The notes: a model not told the origin generated them from the sequence alone. A stretch of 64,000 bases of DNA from Mitsuokella jalaludinii DSM 13811 (GCF_000702905.1 NZ_JNKR01000005.1:1-64000), one strand, 5' to 3'; positions 8,813 through 16,892 are shown, numbered from the stretch's first letter. Numbers and translations: made by a program.

Positions 8813-9829
8813 ATGGGGAAACGGAAAGAGGACAACGTAACATGGCGCCATATCGAGCAGAAGAAGCGGGAAATCGCGCGCCTGCGCAGGCGCCGTTTCC
8901 TGCGCCGCCTGCTCGCAATGGTCATCTTCACGGTGCTGCTGCTCTTGGCGGCGGGCGGCATCTACGCGCTCGTGCGCGGAACGGAATACCTCGTGCAGGA
9001 ATACCAGACGATGTACGCCGGCTACACCGAGCGCCGCGCGTCCTGGCAGGGCGCTGTCAACCCGAGCTTTGATGGCTACACGAACGTGCTCGTCATGGGC
9101 ATCGACGACGGCGCCGACCCGACGAACACGGAGGGAGCGAAGGCCGACACGATCCTCGTCCTGAGCATGGAGAACAGCAGCGGCAAGGTCCGCTGCATCA
9201 CGATCCCGAGCGACACTTGGGTCAATCCGCCGGGCAATGCGCACTTCATGCGCATCCGCTCCGTCTACACAGAGGGCGGCGCACCGCTGATGGTCCGCGA
9301 GGTCAACCAGCTGCTCGGCATCCCCATCCACCAGTACGTCGTGCTCGACCTCAAGGGCTTTTCGGCGCTCATCGACGCTTTGGGCGGCATCGACATCTAC
9401 GTCGAGAGCGACATGGACTACGAGGACCCCGAGGGGGGGCTCAACATCCATCTCAAGCAGGGCTACCAGCATCTCGACGGCAATCAGGCCCAGCAGTACC
9501 TGCGCTACCGCAGCCCGGAGCTCGGCGATGTCGGACGCGAGCAGCGCCAGCAGCGCTTCGTCAAGTCGCTCTACCAGCAGGTCATGCGCCTCGAGACGGT
9601 GCCGAAGCTGCCGCTCATCGCCGAGACGATGCGCAGGCACGTAAAGACGAGCGCAGAGGTCTTTGACTCGGCGCACCTCGCCAATGTCGTGCGCCATCTC
9701 TCGAGCGACCAGCCGCAGGGGGTCATCCTGCCGGGCTCGCCGGCGCTCGGCGACGATACGGTCTGGATGCCGGACCAGGACGCCATCCGCCATGCGATGC
9801 AGGAGCTCTTCCCGGATGCGGGAAACTGA
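8813..9829 (+). CDS. LytR-CpsA-Psr (LCP) family protein
   Basis: LCP enzymes attach glycopolymers to the cell wall from outside the membrane. This 338-residue protein has a basic cytoplasmic N terminus (residues 1-37), one transmembrane segment (about 38-58) and an LCP catalytic domain with VLVMGIDDGAD, ADTILVLSM, TIPSDTWV and the DLKGFSALIDALGGIDIYV block. It starts 3 bases after yqeK. In a diderm Firmicute the acceptor polymer is unclear. Confidence 0.9.
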   Translation: MGKRKEDNVTWRHIEQKKREIARLRRRRFLRRLLAMVIFTVLLLLAAGGIYALVRGTEYLVQEYQTMYAGYTERRASWQGAVNPSFDGYTNVLVMGIDDGADPTNTEGAKADTILVLSMENSSGKVRCITIPSDTWVNPPGNAHFMRIRSVYTEGGAPLMVREVNQLLGIPIHQYVVLDLKGFSALIDALGGIDIYVESDMDYEDPEGGLNIHLKQGYQHLDGNQAQQYLRYRSPELGDVGREQRQQRFVKSLYQQVMRLETVPKLPLIAETMRRHVKTSAEVFDSAHLANVVRHLSSDQPQGVILPGSPALGDDTVWMPDQDAIRHAMQELFPDAGN

Positions 9830-9887
9830 GCCTACTGCCTGATAACGTGAAGATTTTGATAGAGAATAAAGGTACAGGAGGTACAAT

Positions 9888-10232
9888 ATGACGGAACAGG
9901 AAATGTGCAAGGCCATCTGCAAGGCTGCCAGCGACAAGAAGGCGCGTGACATCGTGACGATGGACATGCAGGGCCTCATGATCTCGCCGGATTACTTCGT
10001 CATCTGCTCGGCCAATACGGCTACGCAGGTGCGCGCAATCGCCGACAACATCGAAGAAGAGCTCGCCAAGGACGGCGTTGCTTTCAGCCACAAGGAAGGC
10101 TATCGTGAGGGCGACTGGGTCCTTTTAGACTTCGGCGATGTCGTCGTCCACGTCTTCCGCCAGGAGATGCGCGAGTACTATGCGCTCGAACAGCTCTGGG
10201 GCGATGCGAAGCTCACGGCCTATGAAGAGTGA
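9888..10232 (+). CDS. rsfS: Ribosomal silencing factor RsfS
   Basis: RsfS binds L14 and blocks joining of the subunits in starved cells. The 114-residue length is typical, with KKARDIVTMDMQG, the DYFVICSANTATQVRAIADNI block, and the GDWVLLDFGDVVVHVF plus REYYALEQLWGDA signature. It follows an AGGAGG site. It completes the conserved set nadD, yqeK, LCP and rsfS. Confidence 0.96.
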   Translation: MTEQEMCKAICKAASDKKARDIVTMDMQGLMISPDYFVICSANTATQVRAIADNIEEELAKDGVAFSHKEGYREGDWVLLDFGDVVVHVFRQEMREYYALEQLWGDAKLTAYEE

Positions 10233-10284
10233 GACTATGAATCATGAGAACAGCAGCGGGAAACCGTACAGAAGGATGGAGACT

Positions 10285-11241
10285 ATGAACGATAAGACGG
10301 AAATGCCCCAGGAGGCTGCGCGCCCCAAGCGGAAGTTCGGACCGAGCACGGTCGCCCGCCTGCAGGTTGCGCGCGTCAGCGAGATGGGCGCTTTCCTCGA
10401 TGCCCAGACGGGGAATACCTCGGATGATATCCTGCTGCACAAGACGCAGCAGACGCATCCCGTCGCCGTCGGCGATCTCGTCGATGTATTCCTCTATCTG
10501 GACCCGAAGCGCCGCCTGACGGCCAGCATGCGCGTGCCGAAGATGAAGGAGGGGCAGATTGCCCGCCTGCGCGTCATCAATGTGACGCGGGACGGCGCCT
10601 TCCTCGATGTCGGCGCGGAGCGCGGCATCTTCATGCCGTACGCCGGCATGCGCGGCCGCCCGCAGGTCGGCGAAGTCGTCTGGGCAAAGCTCTACACCGA
10701 CAAGTCCGGCCGACTGGCTGTGACGATGGAAGTCGAGGACGAGATGCGCCGCGCTTCGAAGCCGGCGACACACGTCAAGGTCGGCCAGATGGTCACGGGG
10801 GCCATCTACAACTATACGGACGCCGGTGCCTTCCTGTTCTCGAATGAGCGCTACATCGTCTTCATCGCCAACAAGGAGATGAAGGAGCAGGAGCGCCCGC
10901 GCGTCGGGCAGATCGTGACGGCACGTGTCACCTTCGTCCGCTCTGACGGACGCCTCAACGCCTCGCTGCGCGAGGCCAAGGAGAAGGCACTCGTCACGGA
11001 TTCAAGCCGCATCCTTGAGCTTCTCGAGAGCCGCAAGGGCCGCATGCCCTACAGCGACGAGACGTCGCCTGAAGTCATCCGCGACAAGTTCCAGATCAGC
11101 AAGGCCGCCTTCAAGCGCGCGCTCGGTCATCTGATGAAAGAGGGCCGTGTCGCCGAGAAGGACGGCTGGACGTATCTGCTCGACGTGAGCGCTGCAGCGG
11201 ACAGCGAGAAAAGCGAGAAAAGCGAGAAGGATAGAGATTAA
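10285..11241 (+). CDS. cvfB: S1 RNA-binding domain protein, CvfB/YitL-like
   Basis: This 318-residue protein has three S1-type repeats in tandem (starting near residues 24, 93 and 160) and a C-terminal winged helix (DKFQISKAAFKRALGHLMKEG). That is the layout of CvfB/YitL, an RNA-binding regulator of virulence factors in cocci. The start at 10285 is preceded by AAGGA at 8 bases; in-frame ATGs at 10276 and 10237 are weaker alternatives. The C terminus ends with a repeated SEKSEKSEKD tail. Confidence 0.85.
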   Translation: MNDKTEMPQEAARPKRKFGPSTVARLQVARVSEMGAFLDAQTGNTSDDILLHKTQQTHPVAVGDLVDVFLYLDPKRRLTASMRVPKMKEGQIARLRVINVTRDGAFLDVGAERGIFMPYAGMRGRPQVGEVVWAKLYTDKSGRLAVTMEVEDEMRRASKPATHVKVGQMVTGAIYNYTDAGAFLFSNERYIVFIANKEMKEQERPRVGQIVTARVTFVRSDGRLNASLREAKEKALVTDSSRILELLESRKGRMPYSDETSPEVIRDKFQISKAAFKRALGHLMKEGRVAEKDGWTYLLDVSAAADSEKSEKSEKDRD

Positions 11242-11262
11242 CGCGATTATGGGGGGCGTTTC

Positions 11263-12306
11263 ATGAGACGTTATACGACACTCCTGCTGACAGCGTTCCT
11301 GCTGCTGGCCATCGTCATCGCTGGTTCTGCCTACCTCGCCGGCACCGGACACATCGACCACCGGACGAGAGAGCAGGAAATCACAGTCTTGACAACGCTG
11401 CCGGCGGAGGAAGCCGAGATCTTGTCACAGGCGTATGAGGACAGCTCTGGTGTCCACGTGACGTTTGTGCCGCTTTCTTCGGCAGATGTCCTCGAGCGCG
11501 CGAAGGCGCAGGCCGGTTCGCCGCAGAAGTCTGGCCCGGCGATGGTGCTGGCCGACTGGCAGACGCTCGGCCAGGCGTCGCGCAGCGGCTATCTCGTGCC
11601 GTACTTGTCGGAGCGCGGCGACATGGTCGCTGCAGCCTTCCGCCAGGATGACGGCTACTGGATGGGCGTCTGGTATGATCCCATCATCTTCTGCATCAAC
11701 AGGGACTACCTGATATCGCTGCACACAGACATCCCCGACACCTGGCAGGCGCTCGCAGACCAGGACGGGCGCATCGGCATCACGGATTTCATGGCCGCGG
11801 ATGCCTCCTCGAACCTGCTCTACGCGATGGATGCGGAATTCGGCGACGAGAAGACGCTGGAGCTCCTCGACAAGATCCATCCGCGCGTCGTGCAGTACGC
11901 CCGCTACCTCTCGAATCCCGTGCGCCAGGCCGGCATGGGAGAGGTCGACATCTCGATTGCCGTCGAGAGCGAGACGCTGCGCTACATCCACGACGGCTAC
12001 CCGCTGCAGATCATCTATCCGGCAGACGGCACGACGGCGTGGATCACCGGCACGGGCATCCTCGCGGGCAGCGGGGACAGAGAGCGGGGGCTCGCCCAGA
12101 ACTTTGCGGACTGGCTGCTCTCCGATGAGGCGCAGCTCGCCCTGCAGAGCCACAATTACTTCTTCGTGCCGACAAATCCGGGGACGATGGCCTACCAGTC
12201 CTTCCCCGGCAAGAATCTCACGCTTTTCACGCAGAACCCGCAGTTCTCGGCTCAGCAGAAGCACGACCTGCTCGACACGTGGGCGCGCGAGATCCGATTC
12301 AAATGA
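11263..12306 (+). CDS. ABC transporter solute-binding protein, orphan (iron-binding-protein-like fold)
   Basis: This 347-residue exported protein has an N-terminal hydrophobic signal or anchor (residues 7-28) without a lipobox, then a type II periplasmic binding protein fold: ITVLTTLPAEEAEILSQAYEDSSGV, MGVWYDPIIFCINRDYL, PDTWQALAD, and the C-terminal NFADWLLSDEAQ segment. The order resembles Fe(III)/phosphonate binding proteins of the FbpA/AfuA group. No permease or ATPase gene is adjacent, so substrate and partner are unknown. The TonB-free arrangement and the gene's place at the end of a housekeeping run suggest an accessory gene. Confidence 0.82.
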   Translation: MRRYTTLLLTAFLLLAIVIAGSAYLAGTGHIDHRTREQEITVLTTLPAEEAEILSQAYEDSSGVHVTFVPLSSADVLERAKAQAGSPQKSGPAMVLADWQTLGQASRSGYLVPYLSERGDMVAAAFRQDDGYWMGVWYDPIIFCINRDYLISLHTDIPDTWQALADQDGRIGITDFMAADASSNLLYAMDAEFGDEKTLELLDKIHPRVVQYARYLSNPVRQAGMGEVDISIAVESETLRYIHDGYPLQIIYPADGTTAWITGTGILAGSGDRERGLAQNFADWLLSDEAQLALQSHNYFFVPTNPGTMAYQSFPGKNLTLFTQNPQFSAQQKHDLLDTWAREIRFK

Positions 12307-12311
12307 TTGGC

Positions 12312-12338
12312 GAGGATGCCTTGCGGCATCCTCCTTTG
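12312..12338 (+). terminator. Intrinsic terminator after the solute-binding protein gene
   Basis: A perfect 9-bp stem GAGGATGCC/GGCATCCTC with loop TTGC is followed by CTTTGT. It lies 5 bases after the stop and ends the obgE-to-12306 transcript unit. Confidence 0.75.
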
Positions 12339-12371
12339 TATGGTTTGTGTGATTGCATCTACCAATACTAG

Positions 12372-12608
12372 GGAGCTTGCAGCTGGTTCGAGCGTCATCT
12401 GGCTGAACACGGTGCAAAGATCATTGTCGTCAACAACGAGGACCTCAGCCCGGAATGCGAGATGATCCAAGACCTAATCAGCATCATCCGTATGTTTTCC
12501 AACCGCATCCATGTGTTGCAGAAATACGAAGGGAAGCTGAAAGGAGATGAAACGGTTGCTCAGATCCTTCAAGACCGAACTCCGTCTCACCGAAAGCCAA
12601 AAGGATAA
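12372..12608 (+). pseudogene. tnpA: IS607-type serine recombinase TnpA, C-terminal remnant
   Basis: An open stretch without a start encodes about 78 residues that look like the end of IS607 TnpA (FERHLAEHGAKIIVVNN, the acidic E-D pair, DLISIIRMFSNRIHVLQKY). The N-terminal MerR-like and catalytic serine regions are absent, and a TAG lies immediately upstream in frame. It overlaps the tnpB start by about 60 bases, the normal IS607 layout. The element therefore cannot move by itself. Confidence 0.78.
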
Positions 12609-13755
12609 GATACGTCGGTCACTCGGTATCTGCCGCTTCCTCGCAAATCAGTACATCGCCCGCAACATCTGGCTGTACCGCCTGTATCAGCGCGGCGTCC
12701 TCGATGAGAAGCAGCGCCATTTCGTCACCGCCAATAACTTCGACAAGTACGTCAACCATGTACTAAAGAAGAAATTCCCTTGGATTGACCAGTGCGGGTC
12801 CAAGGCGCGCAAGAAGGTCCTCGTCAATGCGGAGCAGGCGTTCAAGCGCTTCTTCAAAGGACAGGCGCACTTCCCGCGCTTCAAGCGGAAAAACCAGCAG
12901 AACGTGAAGCTCTACTTCCCGAAGAACAATAAGGGCGACTGGACCATCTGGCGGCACAAGATCCAGGTCCCGACCATCGGCAAGGTACGCCTGAAAGAAT
13001 TGGGCTACCTGCCGCAGGGCGTGACCATCAAGAATGGGCATGTCTCCTATGAAGCGGGCCGTTACTACGTCTCGGTCACAGCTGAGATTGAGGAGACGAG
13101 CCGCTATAACAACGACTTGGAAGCATCGTACCATCCGCAGACGGATGGCATCGGTGTGGACCTCGGTGTCAAATCGCTTGCTATCGTCAGCGATGGCAGG
13201 ATTTTTGAGAATATCAATATGTCTTCCCGAGCCAGACGGCTCGAGAAACGGCTGAGAAGAGAGCAGAGGCGTCTCAGCTGCAAGTACGAGATGCGAAAGA
13301 AGAAAGGTGGGAGCACTGCTACTGCCTCTGCAAACATAGAGAAAAAGAAATTATCGGTACAGAGATTGCATCAGCGGTTGGCGAATCTGCGCCGCAATCA
13401 CGAGAATCAAGTCATCCATGCACTGGTGGAGCAAAAACCACGCTTCATCACAGTGGAAGACCTCAACGTGACCGGCATGATGAAGAACCGCCATCTCTCG
13501 AAGGCAGTGTCAGAGCAGCGCTTCTATTCCTTCCGCGAGAAGCTGCGGCGCAAGGCAGAGATCATCGGGATTGAATTCCGCATCGCGGACCGCTTCTACC
13601 CGAGTTCCAAGACCTGCCACGCCTGCGGGCATGTGCATAGCGGCCTGAAACTCAAAGACCGCACTTACGTCTGTCCTGCATGCGGCTACAAGGAAGACCG
13701 CGATTTGAATGCAGCGCTGAATCTGCGCGATACGAAGGACTATCGCATCGCCTGA
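12547..13755 (+). CDS. tnpB: TnpB, RNA-guided RuvC nuclease of the IS605/IS607 group
   Basis: This 402-residue TnpB appears full length. TnpB proteins are guide-RNA (omega RNA) nucleases ancestral to Cas12. The split RuvC residues look intact: D205 in GVDLGVKS, E304 in TVEDLNV, and D386 in the DRDLNAALNL motif. A zinc ribbon lies between the last two, with CHAC at 357-360 and CPAC at 376-379. The N-terminal helix-turn-helix-like part has KTELRLTESQ. GGAG lies just upstream of the ATG. Its transposase partner is broken, so TnpB is a stand-alone survivor here. Confidence 0.93.
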   Translation: MKRLLRSFKTELRLTESQKDKIRRSLGICRFLANQYIARNIWLYRLYQRGVLDEKQRHFVTANNFDKYVNHVLKKKFPWIDQCGSKARKKVLVNAEQAFKRFFKGQAHFPRFKRKNQQNVKLYFPKNNKGDWTIWRHKIQVPTIGKVRLKELGYLPQGVTIKNGHVSYEAGRYYVSVTAEIEETSRYNNDLEASYHPQTDGIGVDLGVKSLAIVSDGRIFENINMSSRARRLEKRLRREQRRLSCKYEMRKKKGGSTATASANIEKKKLSVQRLHQRLANLRRNHENQVIHALVEQKPRFITVEDLNVTGMMKNRHLSKAVSEQRFYSFREKLRRKAEIIGIEFRIADRFYPSSKTCHACGHVHSGLKLKDRTYVCPACGYKEDRDLNAALNLRDTKDYRIA

Positions 13756-13875
13756 TTCACGCTCGCGCATTTCATAAATGTACCGATGGCTAGTCGGAAA
13801 CAGGCCGTTGCCCTGCCGCGCAGGGAATATGGCCGACGCCTTTGGAGTGTACAAGAACTTGTGAGTAGTCTCAGG
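13690..13875 (+). ncRNA. Candidate omega RNA (guide scaffold) at the tnpB 3' end
   Basis: In TnpB elements the guide RNA scaffold spans the 3' end of tnpB and the right end, with the guide just outside. Here the region after the stop has clear hairpins: GTCGG (13793-13797) with CCGAC (13833-13837), CCCTG/CAGGG (13811-13825), and ACAAG/CTTGT (13851-13862). The guide would follow near 13870-13895. The 5' limit is arbitrary. This rests on position and visible pairing only. Confidence 0.5.
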
Positions 13876-13969
13876 CTTGCCTGGACAAAAGCATACACGA
13901 TGAAAAAGGAATATTTCTAGGCATAGATAATTTCTATGTTATTCTATGTTTTTAGTAGCAGGTATTTCA

Positions 13970-15328
13970 GTGAAAGCTGGTTTCATCAGTCTTGGCTGTT
14001 CCAAGAATCTCGTTGACACGGAGGTCATGCTCGGCATCCTCCAGCAGCACGGCATTGAGCTCACGGCCAACCCGGCCGAGGCCGACATCCTGATCGTCAA
14101 CACCTGCGCCTTCATCCAGTCGGCCAAGGAGGAGTCGATCACGACCATCCTCAACATGGCCGAGTACAAGGAGAGCGGTCGCTGCCGCAGCCTGATCGTC
14201 GCGGGCTGCCTCGGCCAGCGCTACAAGCAGGAGCTCTTAGACGAGATTCCCGAAGCCGACGCCATCATCGGCACGGGCGCCTGGGGCCGCATCATGGAGG
14301 CCGTCGAGGAGACGCTCAAGGGCCATCGCCTTGTCATTGCCGGCAAGGACGAAGCGCTCTACGACGAGCACACGCCGCGCATCACGACGACGCCTTCATA
14401 CACGGCTTACGTCAAGATTGCGGAGGGCTGCAACAACCGCTGCGCCTTCTGCGCCATCCCGTACATCCGTGGCGACTACCGCAGCCGCCGCATCGAGGAC
14501 ATCTGCGATGAGATCCGCCACCTGACGGAGAACGGCGTGCGCGAAGTCGTGCTGATCGCTCAGGACTCGACGGAGTACGGCCGCGACCTCTACGGCCAGC
14601 CGAAGCTCGCAAAGCTCCTGCGCGAGATCGTCAAGGTGCCGAAGCTCAAGTGGGTGCGCACGCTCTACAGCTACCCGAAGTACTTCAGCGACGAGCTCAT
14701 CGAGACGATCGCCAGCGAGCCGAAGATCTGCAAGTACGTCGACCTGCCGCTGCAGCACGCGCATGATGCCGTGCTGCGCAGCATGCGCCGTCCTGACACG
14801 CAGGAGGAGATGCGCGCGCTCATCCACAAGCTGCGCGAGCGCATCCCCGGCGTGACGATCCGCTCGACCTTCATCGTCGGCTTCCCGGGCGAGACGGATG
14901 CCCAGTATCAGACCTTGCGCAACTTCCTCGAGGAGATGCGCCTCGACAAGGTCGGCGTCTTCACGTACTCGCGCGAAGAGGGCACGCCGGCCTACGATAT
15001 GCCGAACCAGGTGCCGGAGGAGATCATGCAGGAGCGCTATCACGACCTCATGAGCCTGCAGTGCAAGATCTCCGAGGAGATCAACCAGTCGCTCGAAGGC
15101 AAGGAACTCGATGTCCTCATCGAGGGTCGCGACGAGGAGCAGCCGAACATCTCGGTCGGCCGCTCCTACCGCGAGGCGCCCGAGGTCGATGGCCAGGTCT
15201 ACGTCGAGAACGATGCGGACAGCAAGCCGGGCGACATCGTGCGCGTGCGCGTCCTGCAGGGCTTCACTTACGACGTCGTCGGCGAGCGCATTGACGGCGC
15301 AGAGAAGGGGAAGAAGGCAGCGGAATGA
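13970..15328 (+). CDS. rimO: Ribosomal protein S12 methylthiotransferase RimO
   Basis: RimO is a radical SAM enzyme that methylthiolates an aspartate of S12. The 452-residue protein has the UPF0004 domain (FISLGCSKNLVDTE, NTCAFIQSAKEES, GCLGQRY with its three Fe-S cysteines), the radical SAM motif CNNRCAFCAIP, and a C-terminal TRAM domain (ELDVLIEGRDEE onward). The start is taken as GTG 13970, which gives the family-type beginning VKAGFISLGC and has a weak GCAGGT site; an ATG at 13946 lacks one. The IS element sits just upstream and may have displaced the native promoter. Confidence 0.95.
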   Translation: MKAGFISLGCSKNLVDTEVMLGILQQHGIELTANPAEADILIVNTCAFIQSAKEESITTILNMAEYKESGRCRSLIVAGCLGQRYKQELLDEIPEADAIIGTGAWGRIMEAVEETLKGHRLVIAGKDEALYDEHTPRITTTPSYTAYVKIAEGCNNRCAFCAIPYIRGDYRSRRIEDICDEIRHLTENGVREVVLIAQDSTEYGRDLYGQPKLAKLLREIVKVPKLKWVRTLYSYPKYFSDELIETIASEPKICKYVDLPLQHAHDAVLRSMRRPDTQEEMRALIHKLRERIPGVTIRSTFIVGFPGETDAQYQTLRNFLEEMRLDKVGVFTYSREEGTPAYDMPNQVPEEIMQERYHDLMSLQCKISEEINQSLEGKELDVLIEGRDEEQPNISVGRSYREAPEVDGQVYVENDADSKPGDIVRVRVLQGFTYDVVGERIDGAEKGKKAAE

Positions 15329-15822
15329 GCAAGAAGCTTCTTGAAGAAAGCGTAGGAAAGGAACTCCTCGCGCAGGGGCTCACGATTGCCTGCGCCGAGT
15401 CGTGTACGGGCGGCCTCTTGACGAGCCGCCTGACAGATATCGCCGGCAGCTCGGCCTACGTCATGGGCTCGGTCGTCTCGTACACGAACCGCATCAAGGA
15501 ATCGCTCGTCGGCGTGCGTCACGAGACGCTGCTTTCGCACGGGGCAGTCTCAGAGGAGACGGCGCGCGAGATGGCAGAGGGCATCGCGCGCGCCGTCGGG
15601 ACGGATATCGGCGTCGGCATCACTGGCATCGCCGGCCCGGGCGGCGGCACGAAGCAGAAACCCGTCGGACTCGTTTTCATCGCCGTTTCAGGTCCGAGGG
15701 GTACGATGGTCAAAGAAAATCACTTCAGCGGCGCGCGCACGGAGATCAAGCGCCAGACGACCGACACGGCCCTCGAGATGACCCGCGCGTATCTTGAACA
15801 GCTGAAACGGGAACAAGCCTGA
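15325..15822 (+). CDS. pncC: CinA C-terminal domain protein, nicotinamide-nucleotide amidase
   Basis: This 165-residue protein is only the CinA C-terminal domain, which deamidates NMN to nicotinate mononucleotide and recycles pyridine nucleotides. It shows the family motifs ACAESCTGGLL, GSVVSYTN, the GAVSEETAREMAEG block and GVGITGIAGPGGGT. The N-terminal ADP-ribose pyrophosphatase-like domain found in full CinA is absent, which is common. Its ATG overlaps the rimO stop by 4 bases. Its product feeds NadD, encoded upstream in the window. Confidence 0.92.
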   Translation: MSKKLLEESVGKELLAQGLTIACAESCTGGLLTSRLTDIAGSSAYVMGSVVSYTNRIKESLVGVRHETLLSHGAVSEETAREMAEGIARAVGTDIGVGITGIAGPGGGTKQKPVGLVFIAVSGPRGTMVKENHFSGARTEIKRQTTDTALEMTRAYLEQLKREQA

Positions 15823-15844
15823 CAAGAAGAGAGGAAGAGATACT

Positions 15845-16564
15845 ATGCGTTTCCATTCTTATATGGCAGCGGCGGCACTCGGTGCATCGCTGCTCCTGAT
15901 GCCGGCTATGCCGGCCTTTGCCGCAGAGCAGGCACCGGCGGCAGCCTCGCAGGCAGCCGAAGCCGCGCTGCCCTACACTTACACGAGCCAGCAGTACGGC
16001 TACACGATACAGTGTCCGCAGAAGCCGGTCGGCGTCATTCCGGCCAGCGCGCTCTACGAGGACAGGAAGGGCGATGTCCTTATCTTCGACAACGACGGCT
16101 ACAACATCAAGTACGCCTGGATCGTGCTGACGGACGCTTTTGACAACAAGAGCGTGCCAGATCTCAACAAGCTCAAGGAAGCAGATGCCGAGAAACTGCT
16201 CTCGGGGATCATGGGCAGCAACGGCTACGAGGGCATCATGCTCGTCAATCTCAACGCGAAGAACAAGGCCATCTACGCCGTGACGGCCAAGGAAATCGAG
16301 ATCGACGAGAACGGTGACGGCCAGATTGACGGCGTGGCCAAGGCCGATACGCAGATGGCCGTCGCTTTCTTCCGCACGGAGAAGGGCAATCGCTACGGCG
16401 TTGAGCTCATCGACAACCCGGACCTGCGCGAATCGTCGCTCGCCGCCTTCCAGAAGGGCATCACGACTCTGAAGGATGTCGACGGCAAGCAGCTCATGAG
16501 CAGCAAGGACAAGAAAGTCAAGAACGTCAAGAAAGATAAGAAAGACAAGAAGAACAAGAAGTAA
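15845..16564 (+). CDS. Secreted protein with an EF-hand-like loop and Lys-rich tail, unknown function
   Basis: This 239-residue protein has a signal peptide (residues 1-26, cleavage after AFA), an Ala-rich linker, then a domain starting TYTSQQYGYTIQCPQKP. Near residue 160 it has DENGDGQIDG, which matches the spacing of a calcium-binding EF-hand/dockerin loop. The last 20 or so residues are almost all Lys and Asp (KNVKKDKKDK). I recognise no named family; similar exported proteins are common in Selenomonadales. It follows pncC by 22 bases and ends at a strong terminator. Confidence 0.72.
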   Translation: MRFHSYMAAAALGASLLLMPAMPAFAAEQAPAAASQAAEAALPYTYTSQQYGYTIQCPQKPVGVIPASALYEDRKGDVLIFDNDGYNIKYAWIVLTDAFDNKSVPDLNKLKEADAEKLLSGIMGSNGYEGIMLVNLNAKNKAIYAVTAKEIEIDENGDGQIDGVAKADTQMAVAFFRTEKGNRYGVELIDNPDLRESSLAAFQKGITTLKDVDGKQLMSSKDKKVKNVKKDKKDKKNKK

Positions 16565-16567
16565 GGC

Positions 16568-16608
16568 AAAAGGGCTGCCGCACGGGAGAGTCGTGCGGCA
16601 GCCCTTTT
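16568..16608 (+). terminator. Strong intrinsic terminator of the rimO-pncC-secreted protein run
   Basis: A stem of about 14 bp (AAAGGGCTGCCGCAC with GTGCGGCAGCCCTTT) and a GGGAGAGTC loop is followed by TTTTC, 3 bases after the stop codon. Confidence 0.9.
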
Positions 16609-16648
16609 TCTTGTACGGTCCATGACTTGCATGGTGACGCAGGCATCA

Positions 16649-16677
16649 AAAAAGCCAGCCCTTGCGGACTGGCTCTG
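16649..16677 (-). terminator. Terminator of tRNA-Gln (minus strand)
   Basis: Read on the minus strand, GAGCCAGTCC pairs with a GGGCTGGCT arm and is followed by six T. It lies 8 bases downstream of the tRNA-Gln CCA end. Confidence 0.8.
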
Positions 16678-16685
16678 CATTCATA

Positions 16686-16761
16686 TGGCAGGGGTAGCTG
16701 GACTCGAACCAACGCATGCGGGATTCAGAGACCCGTGCCTTACCAACTTGGCGATACCCCT
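16686..16761 (-). tRNA. tRNA-Gln (anticodon CTG)
   Basis: On the minus strand, acceptor AGGGGTA pairs with TACCCCT, the discriminator is G and CCA is encoded. The anticodon loop CTCTGAA gives CTG for CAG codons, closed by a T-T mismatch and four GC pairs. The D arm reads ATCGCCAAGTTGGTAAGGC, typical of Gln tRNAs. Confidence 0.93.
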
Positions 16762-16781
16762 GTGTCTTTCGACATTTATAT

Positions 16782-16810
16782 ATTATACGGATGAGGGGAC
16801 CTGTTGTCAA
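16782..16810 (-). promoter_or_regulatory. Consensus promoter of tRNA-Gln
   Basis: On the minus strand TTGACA (16805-16810) and TATAAT (16782-16787) are exactly consensus with a 17-base spacer. A transcript would start about 15 bases before the tRNA. Confidence 0.88.
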
Positions 16811-16853
16811 GCGGGAAATCAAAAATTTTTGCAGAGAGTTTTTGATTTCTCGC
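16811..16853. repeat. 15-bp inverted repeat between two divergent promoters
   Basis: GCGGGAAATCAAAAA (16811-16825) is the inverted copy of TTTTTGATTTCTCGC (16839-16853) except one position, with a 13-base centre. It abuts the tRNA-Gln -35 box on the left and the ATPase -35 box on the right, upstream of both transcripts. Confidence 0.7.
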
Positions 16854-16881
16854 TTGCCTTATCGCGGAAATCTGCTATAAT
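16854..16881 (+). promoter_or_regulatory. Promoter of the P-type ATPase gene
   Basis: TTGCCT (16854-16859) and an extended -10, TGC followed by TATAAT (16876-16881), are separated by 16 bases. The start of transcription would be near 16888, right at the dyad described next. Confidence 0.75.
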
Positions 16882-16892
16882 CTAGATAACGA

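Larger units (their letters stand above)
12372..13875 (+). mobile_element. Decayed IS607-type insertion sequence (left end lost)
   Basis: The segment holds the C-terminal part of an IS607-type serine recombinase overlapping a complete tnpB, then a structured right end. The left end and most of tnpA are missing: an in-frame stop at 12369-12371 precedes the remnant. The element lies between the solute-binding gene's terminator and rimO. Ends are estimates: the left at the start of recognisable tnpA, the right where hairpins stop. Confidence 0.65.
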
